Below are positions 6,493 to 9,888 of a stretch of 9,888 nucleotides of DNA, piece by piece. Under the pieces are notes generated by a model. It was not told where the DNA came from. It searched no databases and saw only the letters and a program-made list of their open reading frames with translations. The stretch's first letter is position 1. Each line of letters begins with the position of its first letter. The DNA lies in assembly GCA_964520445.1 (NCBI GenBank), contig CAZFNU010000027.1:1-9888 (forward strand), in the 5' to 3' direction. Both the position numbers and the translations under genes were made by a program. This DNA is from CAZFNU01 sp964520445 (GTDB lineage: Bacteria > Patescibacteriota > Minisyncoccia > UBA6257 > JAKLIH01).

Positions 6493-7137
6493 ATGATTAT
6501 CTTTCTTTTAGGTAAGCCAAACTCCGGGAAGGGAACACAGGCAACATTACTTGTAGAGAAGTATAAATTAACCCAGATAGATTCAGGCAAGAATCTACGC
6601 GAATGAACCGCATCCGAAGATAGCTATATTACAAGAAAAATCAAAGAAACAATGGATAAGGGTGAATTTGTCCCTACTTCTATTGTTGTAAGTCTTTGAA
6701 TGAAACAACTATTACAAATTAAAGAACAAGAGAACATAATATTTGAAGGGAGTCCTCGAAAATTATTTGAAGCAGAAATGATGACAGAATATTTTTCTTG
6801 ATTAAAAGAAAAACCTTTGGTTTTCTTTGTTGATATACCAGATGAAGAAGTTTTACATCGTTCTGCTATTAGAAGTTATTGTCCCAAATGTAACAGAACC
6901 TATTCTCAAGATTTAAATCCTGGGGTTACCGTTTGTGAAGATGATCAAACTCCTTTAGCTATTAGAGAAGACGATAAAAAAGAAGTAGTAGAAAATCGTA
7001 TTAGAGTTTTCCATGAAGAAGTGGAGCCTGCTTTAGGGTTTTTCAAAGAAAAAGGGATGCTACATACCATTGATGGTATTGGAACCGTAGAAGAGGTATT
7101 TGCAAGAATTGATAATATCATAACTCAATTGATATAA
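6493..7137 (+). CDS. adk: Adenylate kinase, zinc-lid type, with three UGA codons read as Trp
   Basis: Adenylate kinase interconverts ATP and AMP with two ADP in the cytoplasm. The start at 6493 gives MIIFLLGKPNSGKGTQ, the P-loop (G7-Q16). TGA codons at 6604, 6697 and 6799 encode residues 38, 69 and 103. Read as Trp, they give a continuous 214-residue protein, the normal length. The middle TGA lies in FVPTSIVVSL-x-MKQL, where CPR relatives, as I recall them, carry Trp. The lid has CPKC (130-133), C148 and Asp151 as likely zinc ligands, followed by an R-x-DD motif (REDD). Two familiar motifs are altered: DSGKNLRE in place of the usual S/TGD, and FEGSPR in place of FDGYPR. The C-terminal EVEPALGFFKEKG and TVEEVFARI segments are normal. 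The TAA stop overlaps the map start by one base (TAATG). Confidence 0.93.
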
Positions 7138-7906
7138 TGATTACAATTAAAACTGAAAAAGAAATTAAAATATTACAACAAGGAGGACGGATCTTAGCTA
7201 AGATTTTAAAAAAATTAGCTTTATCAGTTCGTCCTGGTATGAGTACCGATATGTTAGATAAAATGGCTTTTAAACTCATTACTGAGGCTGGTGGTAAACC
7301 GGCTTTTTTGAATTACAAAGCTGATTTTATGTCTAAAACTTATTCATTTAGTTTATGTGTTTCTGTTAATGAAGTTATAGTCCATGGGCTTCCTTCTCCT
7401 AAAGTTTTTTTAAAACAAGGTGACATTGTATCTCTAGATATCGGTATGGTTTACAAAGGATTATATACAGATACTGCTTTAACAGTCCCTGTAGGTAAAG
7501 TAGACCCTAAATATTTAAAATTAATTAAAGTTACTAAAGAAGCTTTAGACAAAGCTATTAGAGTTGCGACATCTGGGAATACTTTAGGGGATATAGGGNN
7601 NNNNNNNNTGCCATTGAATCTCATTTGAAGAAAAACGGTATGCTACCAATTAAAAATTTAGTTGGTCACGGAGTAGGATATCAAATACATGAGGATCCAG
7701 AGATTTTAAATTACGGGACTCCTCATTCAGGCATTACACTAAAACCAGGATATGTTTTGGCTTTAGAACCTATGGGTACTTATGGTACTTCAGAGATTTC
7801 TACTAATTCTGATGATTCTTATTCTACTAAGAACAAAGAATACTCGGCTCATTTTGAACATACCATAGCCATCTTAAAAGACAGAACTATTATAATTACG
7901 AAATAA
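7137..7906 (+). CDS. map: Methionine aminopeptidase type I, interrupted by an assembly gap
   Basis: This enzyme removes the initiator Met from nascent chains and uses two metal ions. Visible are the substrate His in VHGLP (residue 83), metal ligands Asp101 and Asp112 (SLDIGMVYKGLYTDT), and, after the gap, the His of VGHGVG, the HEDPE motif, Glu in LALEPM and Glu in SAHFEHT. The frame shifts across the 10 Ns at 7599-7608. The left part ends GDIG and the right part resumes AIESHLKKNG in another frame. Family members have one residue between these motifs, so the real missing sequence is probably 2 nt, giving about 253 residues. This is a scaffold artefact, not a mutation. It has no Trp codon, shares a base with adk, and ends in TAA. 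Confidence 0.94.
7599..7608. other. Assembly gap (10 Ns) inside map
   Basis: Ten undetermined bases at exactly a round-number length suggest a scaffolding placeholder. To keep map in frame, the true length must leave remainder 2 when divided by 3, and family conservation on both sides suggests only about 2 nt. Confidence 0.9.
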
Positions 7907-7911
7907 TATAT

Positions 7912-7985
7912 GCCGTCTTAGTTCAGTGGCAGAACGATTGTTTCGTAAACAATCAACGCAGGTTCGATTCCTGCAGACGGCTCCA
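7912..7985 (+). tRNA. tRNA-Thr, anticodon CGU, CCA encoded
   Basis: A full cloverleaf can be drawn. The acceptor stem GCCGTCT (7912-7918) pairs with AGACGGC (7975-7981). The D-stem is GTTC with GAAC. The anticodon stem ATTGT/ACAAT holds the loop TTCGTAA, giving anticodon CGU, which reads ACG (Thr). The variable loop is 4 nt, and the T-arm is GCAGG-TTCGATT-CCTGC. The discriminator is U, and CCA at 7983-7985 is encoded in the DNA. It starts 5 nt after map and is probably transcribed with it. The anticodon loop TTCGTAA is the same as in the E. coli CGU isoacceptor. Confidence 0.93.
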
Positions 7986-8006
7986 AGTCAAAAAAGTTTG
8001 ATTTTT
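7986..8006 (+). terminator. Weak intrinsic terminator after the tRNA
   Basis: AGTCAAA at 7986-7992 pairs with TTTGATT at 7997-8003 (7 bp including one G-U) around an AAAG loop, and the second arm runs into a T5 tract (8002-8006). It follows the tRNA directly and precedes a fresh -10 box, consistent with the end of the spc-adk-map-tRNA transcript. The stem is AT-rich and therefore weak. Confidence 0.4.
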
Positions 8007-8033
8007 AATTCAAATTCTGTTAATATATTAGTA

Positions 8034-8039
8034 TATAAT
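8034..8039 (+). promoter_or_regulatory. TATAAT -10 box upstream of trxB
   Basis: A perfect TATAAT lies 14 nt before the trxB ATG. No good -35 stands at 16-18 nt; the best match is TTCAAA at 8009-8014, 19 nt away. Transcription would begin around 8046, so the mRNA would be almost leaderless, which fits the lack of a Shine-Dalgarno. Confidence 0.4.
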
Positions 8040-8053
8040 TTAAACTGAAGAAC

Positions 8054-8968
8054 ATGGAAGATCTAATAATTTTAGGAAGTGGCCCAGCAGGCATGACTTC
8101 TGCAATATATGCCCATAGATATAATTTAACTTTTACTCTGATAGGAGATATCCCTGGTGGTATGATGGTTTACCCAGAGGAAATTACTAATTTCCCATCA
8201 TATAGATCTATTAATGGGATTGAATTAATAGAAAATTTTAAACAGCATCTAGTCTCTTTGGGGATTAAACCTGTAGAACATGAAGTTTCTCGCATAGTTA
8301 AACACGAAAATCATTTCGAGGTTTTTACTAAAAACGGAAAAGAATTTGAGGGCAAGAATATTTTAATTGCTTTAGGTACTAGTAAAAGAAAATTAAATAT
8401 TCCAGGTGAAGAGAAATTTTTGGGGAAAGGGGTGCACTATTGTGCTACTTGTGATGCCATATTTTATGCTAATAAAAAAGTAGCTGTGGTTGGTGGTTCT
8501 GATAGTGCTACTTTAGCAGCTGAATTATTGGCTGAAAAAAGTGAGCATGTTTATTTAATAGTTAGAGGGACTGAAATTAAGGGATCTCAAGACAGAGTAG
8601 ATTTATTAAAACAAAAATCCAATGTTTCCATCTTAATGGAAAATGAAATTAAAGAGATTATTGGGGAAAACAAGGTAGAAAAGATTGTTTTAAAAAATGA
8701 GTTTGAAGGTATAAATGAATTAATTTTAGATGGTATTTTTGTAGAAATAGGGGGAGTTCCTAACGTTTCTCTATTCGCTGATTTAGGTATTGATGTTAAT
8801 GAAGCAGGATATATTATCGTAGATCAGAATCAAAAAACTAACATTCCTAATATCTATGCAGCTGGGGATATTACGAATACCCATTTAGGGTTTAAACAGA
8901 TAATTACAGCTTGTTCTGAAGGTGCTATTGCTATATATAATATATACCAAAATAGTAAAAAGAAATAG
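8054..8968 (+). CDS. trxB: Thioredoxin-reductase-like flavoprotein
   Basis: This is a 304-residue FAD disulfide reductase of the low-molecular-weight TrxR fold, which passes electrons from a nicotinamide cofactor through FAD to a CxxC pair and then to thioredoxin or a similar partner. Visible are the FAD Rossmann motif GSGPAG (8-13), GDIPGGMM, the redox-active CATCDA (130-135), the second nucleotide-binding motif GGSDSA (147-152) and the C-terminal FAD motif AAGDI (269-273). The NADPH 2'-phosphate signature HRRxxxR of typical TrxR is not present; the equivalent place reads VRGTEIKGS, with a single Arg171. The cofactor may therefore differ, and the symbol rests on fold and redox motif. It has no Trp codon, stops in TAG, and stands alone with its own -10 box. 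Confidence 0.88.
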   Translation: MEDLIILGSGPAGMTSAIYAHRYNLTFTLIGDIPGGMMVYPEEITNFPSYRSINGIELIENFKQHLVSLGIKPVEHEVSRIVKHENHFEVFTKNGKEFEGKNILIALGTSKRKLNIPGEEKFLGKGVHYCATCDAIFYANKKVAVVGGSDSATLAAELLAEKSEHVYLIVRGTEIKGSQDRVDLLKQKSNVSILMENEIKEIIGENKVEKIVLKNEFEGINELILDGIFVEIGGVPNVSLFADLGIDVNEAGYIIVDQNQKTNIPNIYAAGDITNTHLGFKQIITACSEGAIAIYNIYQNSKKK

Positions 8969-8970
8969 GA

Positions 8971-8999
8971 TTGTTTTTTTATTAAAAAAATGATATAAT
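8971..8999 (+). promoter_or_regulatory. Extended -10 promoter for the DUF5674 gene pair
   Basis: TTGTTT at 8971-8976, a 17-nt spacer and TATAAT at 8994-8999 preceded by TGA (the TGn extended -10) make a strong sigma70-type match directly after trxB. The start would be near 9006, about 20 nt ahead of the ATG at 9027. Confidence 0.5.
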
Positions 9000-9026
9000 A
9001 TAGTTAATAATATTAAATTAAATAGA

Positions 9027-9386
9027 ATGCAATTATATAAAGTTGAAATGATCACAGAGCCAATTAATCAAAAGTTTTTTGATGATTTGGTCGAACTGGA
9101 AAAACTATCAGGGGGAAAGATTAAAATAGCAGTAGATATAGAAAAAGAACATATAGGGTTTAATTGCGAGCTACACTGTGATTGCGGAGATATATTATTC
9201 GAAAACGAATCAAATCCTCAATTTATTTGAGGGGCCAATATAATACCTTCAACCAAGGGGATAGAATATTACTCTTTAATGAATATCAGGCCTCAAGACC
9301 AAAATTATAAACAGGAAATAACGAGAGAAGATATAAGGGAGAAAGTAAAGAATATAATTAATAAATTAATTTTTCAAAACTTTTAA
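9027..9386 (+). CDS. DUF5674 family protein, with one UGA read as Trp
   Basis: I recognise this as DUF5674, a small family of unknown function that I recall as frequent in CPR genomes. The 119-residue reading has EPINQKFFDDLVELE, KIAVDIEKE, the ELHCDCGDILFE segment (family: ElHxDxE..L), NPQFI-x-GANIIPS, then SLMNIRP, and a C-terminal helix with REKVKNIINKLI. The TGA at 9228-9230 (residue 68) falls in the LWGxNxYP-like motif, where the family has Trp. Stopping there would delete the conserved second half. The start ATG lacks a Shine-Dalgarno. The next gene begins 1 nt after the TAA, so the two form a pair behind the extended -10 promoter. The function is unknown. Confidence 0.85.
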
Positions 9387-9387
9387 T

Positions 9388-9651
9388 ATGACACAAGAAA
9401 GATGAAATACATTTTCAAGACAAACACAGATAGGGCACATAGGTTCGGAAATTTTACGAGCTAATGCTTGGAAAAAAGATCCGGAACTGTTTAAAAATTC
9501 CATAGCCAAAGCATTAGAATATACCTATTTGTCCCTAGCAGATACTCAATGGAGAAGCAAACACCGTTATTTGTCCCTCCTTATTTATAAATTAGCACAA
9601 CTATACGTGGGTGAAGATAAGGACGCACTATTACTATATAATTCATTATAG
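9388..9651 (+). CDS. Small conserved 'IGSE' protein, hidden by an early UGA
   Basis: With UGA as Trp, an ATG at 9388 opens an 87-residue frame, MTQERWNTFSRQTQIGHIGS at the start, ending in TAG at 9649-9651. The TGA is codon 6 (9403-9405), so standard-code gene finding misses the gene. The pattern RW..(x)..QIGHIGSEILRANAW, followed by a SIAKALEYTYLSLADTQWR helix, resembles a small all-helical protein of unknown function that I have seen repeatedly in CPR genomes, in which both the early Trp and the IGSE box are conserved. Its other two Trp codons are TGG. It starts 1 nt after the DUF5674 gene and has no ribosome binding site. The function is unknown, and I know no Pfam name for it. Confidence 0.75.
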
Positions 9652-9655
9652 ATAT

Positions 9656-9775
9656 AACGAATCGGTGACAAAATGTCACCAGTTTGATAATATAAATATC
9701 AAATAGTTACAGGCAACGAATCAACTGTCCGGTAAAATCGGACAAATGAAAATCCAATGTACTCGTAGACGATAC
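9656..9775 (+). other. Cluster of four hairpins with a repeated octamer; possible structured RNA or leader
   Basis: This non-coding stretch folds into four successive hairpins: GGTGACA 9664-9670 with TGTCACC 9674-9680 (AAA loop); TTTGATA 9683-9689 with TATCAAA 9697-9703; TGTCCG 9726-9731 with CGGACA 9739-9744; and GTA-TCGT with ACGA-TAC (9759-9775, one bulged C). The octamer AACGAATC occurs at 9656-9663 and 9715-9722, each time just ahead of a GC-rich hairpin with an A-rich loop. No stem is followed by a T-run, so these are not simple terminators. It could be the leader of the membrane-protein gene at 9825, a small RNA, or a degenerate repeat element. I recognise no known RNA family. Confidence 0.4.
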
Positions 9776-9824
9776 TATCCTTTCGCTTCTTAGCAAGAAA
9801 GAAAAAAATTAAATAAATAAAACT

Positions 9825-9888
9825 ATGAAAATCAAAACTAATTATTTTATCATTCCTTTAGTAGCTATCCTAGTATCTTTACTTGGTG
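9825..9888 (+). CDS. N-terminus of a membrane protein, possibly TspO/MBR family (cut by window end)
   Basis: The frame begins MKIKTNYFIIPLVAILVSLL: a short basic start followed by one hydrophobic segment, typical of a first transmembrane helix or an uncleaved signal. Only 21 codons are in the window. The pattern NYFIIPL..ILVSLLG resembles the start of TspO/MBR tryptophan-rich sensory proteins as I remember them from CPR genomes, but this is weak evidence. The ATG is preceded by an A-rich tract without a Shine-Dalgarno, as for the other genes of this half of the window. Confidence 0.45.
   Translation, partial: MKIKTNYFIIPLVAILVSLLG

Noticed and set aside
6604..6801. Pseudogenes or frameshifts in rplE, rplF, secY and adk
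   Set aside because: Every interruption is a TGA, the frame never changes, conserved protein continues on both sides, and essential genes would not all be broken.
1218..9651. Mollicutes origin, which would explain UGA = Trp and missing L30
   Set aside because: Not excluded, but DUF5674, the IGSE-type small protein, the Adk and L15 variants and the lack of SD sites fit CPR better; phylogeny is needed to settle it.
9656..9775. CRISPR array or integron attC site
   Set aside because: Only two copies of an 8-nt repeat, no regular spacing, no cas or integrase gene nearby.

Overview
The window looks like a fragment (with one 10-N scaffold gap at 7599-7608) of a small, AT-rich genome of the Candidate Phyla Radiation (Patescibacteria) type. 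Three things point there. First, the small accessory proteins are CPR-style: a DUF5674 protein, an 87-residue 'IGSE' protein, and adenylate kinase and L15 variants. Second, rpmD (uL30) is absent between rpsE and rplO. Third, the ribosomal genes have no Shine-Dalgarno sequences. The taxonomic call is inference from remembered families; a Mollicutes-like genome is the main alternative, because it would share the genetic code and the missing L30.

The most striking fact is that UGA is read as tryptophan from rplN onward. I find eleven in-frame TGA codons in seven genes (rplE, rpsN, rplF, secY x3, adk x3, the DUF5674 gene and the 87-residue gene). Several fall where the family has a near-invariant Trp: the WLGE motif of SecY, the terminal ASW of zinc-type S14, and LWG in DUF5674. 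None of the fifteen complete genes from rplN to 9651 ends in TGA. The known CPR recoding (UGA = Gly, code 25) does not fit these positions. Read with the standard code, six of these genes look broken, S14 loses its last residue, and one is invisible.

Layout. 1-1147: two unrecognised genes (213 and 70 residues) behind a promoter/palindrome and a structured leader, with strong AGGAGG ribosome binding sites and a TGA stop, plus the possible start of a divergent gene at the left edge. This block does not match the rest of the window and may be foreign DNA or an assembly join. 1148-1217: a perfect 13-bp hairpin and an A-rich leader. 1218-7906: the spc ribosomal-protein operon in conserved order (L14, L24, L5, S14, S8, L6, L18, S5, L15), then secY, adk and map, tightly packed and all on the + strand. 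7912-7985: tRNA-Thr(CGU), followed by a weak terminator. 8054-8968: a thioredoxin-reductase-like flavoprotein with its own -10 box. 9027-9651: the DUF5674 protein and the 87-residue protein, behind an extended -10 promoter. 9652-9824: non-coding, with four consecutive hairpins and a repeated octamer. 9825-end: the start of a membrane protein, possibly TspO/MBR.

The core of the window is translation (ribosomal proteins), protein export (SecY), nascent-chain maturation (Map) and nucleotide energy balance (Adk), an arrangement common to many bacteria. The interest lies in the genetic code, the mismatched left flank and the structured non-coding segments.
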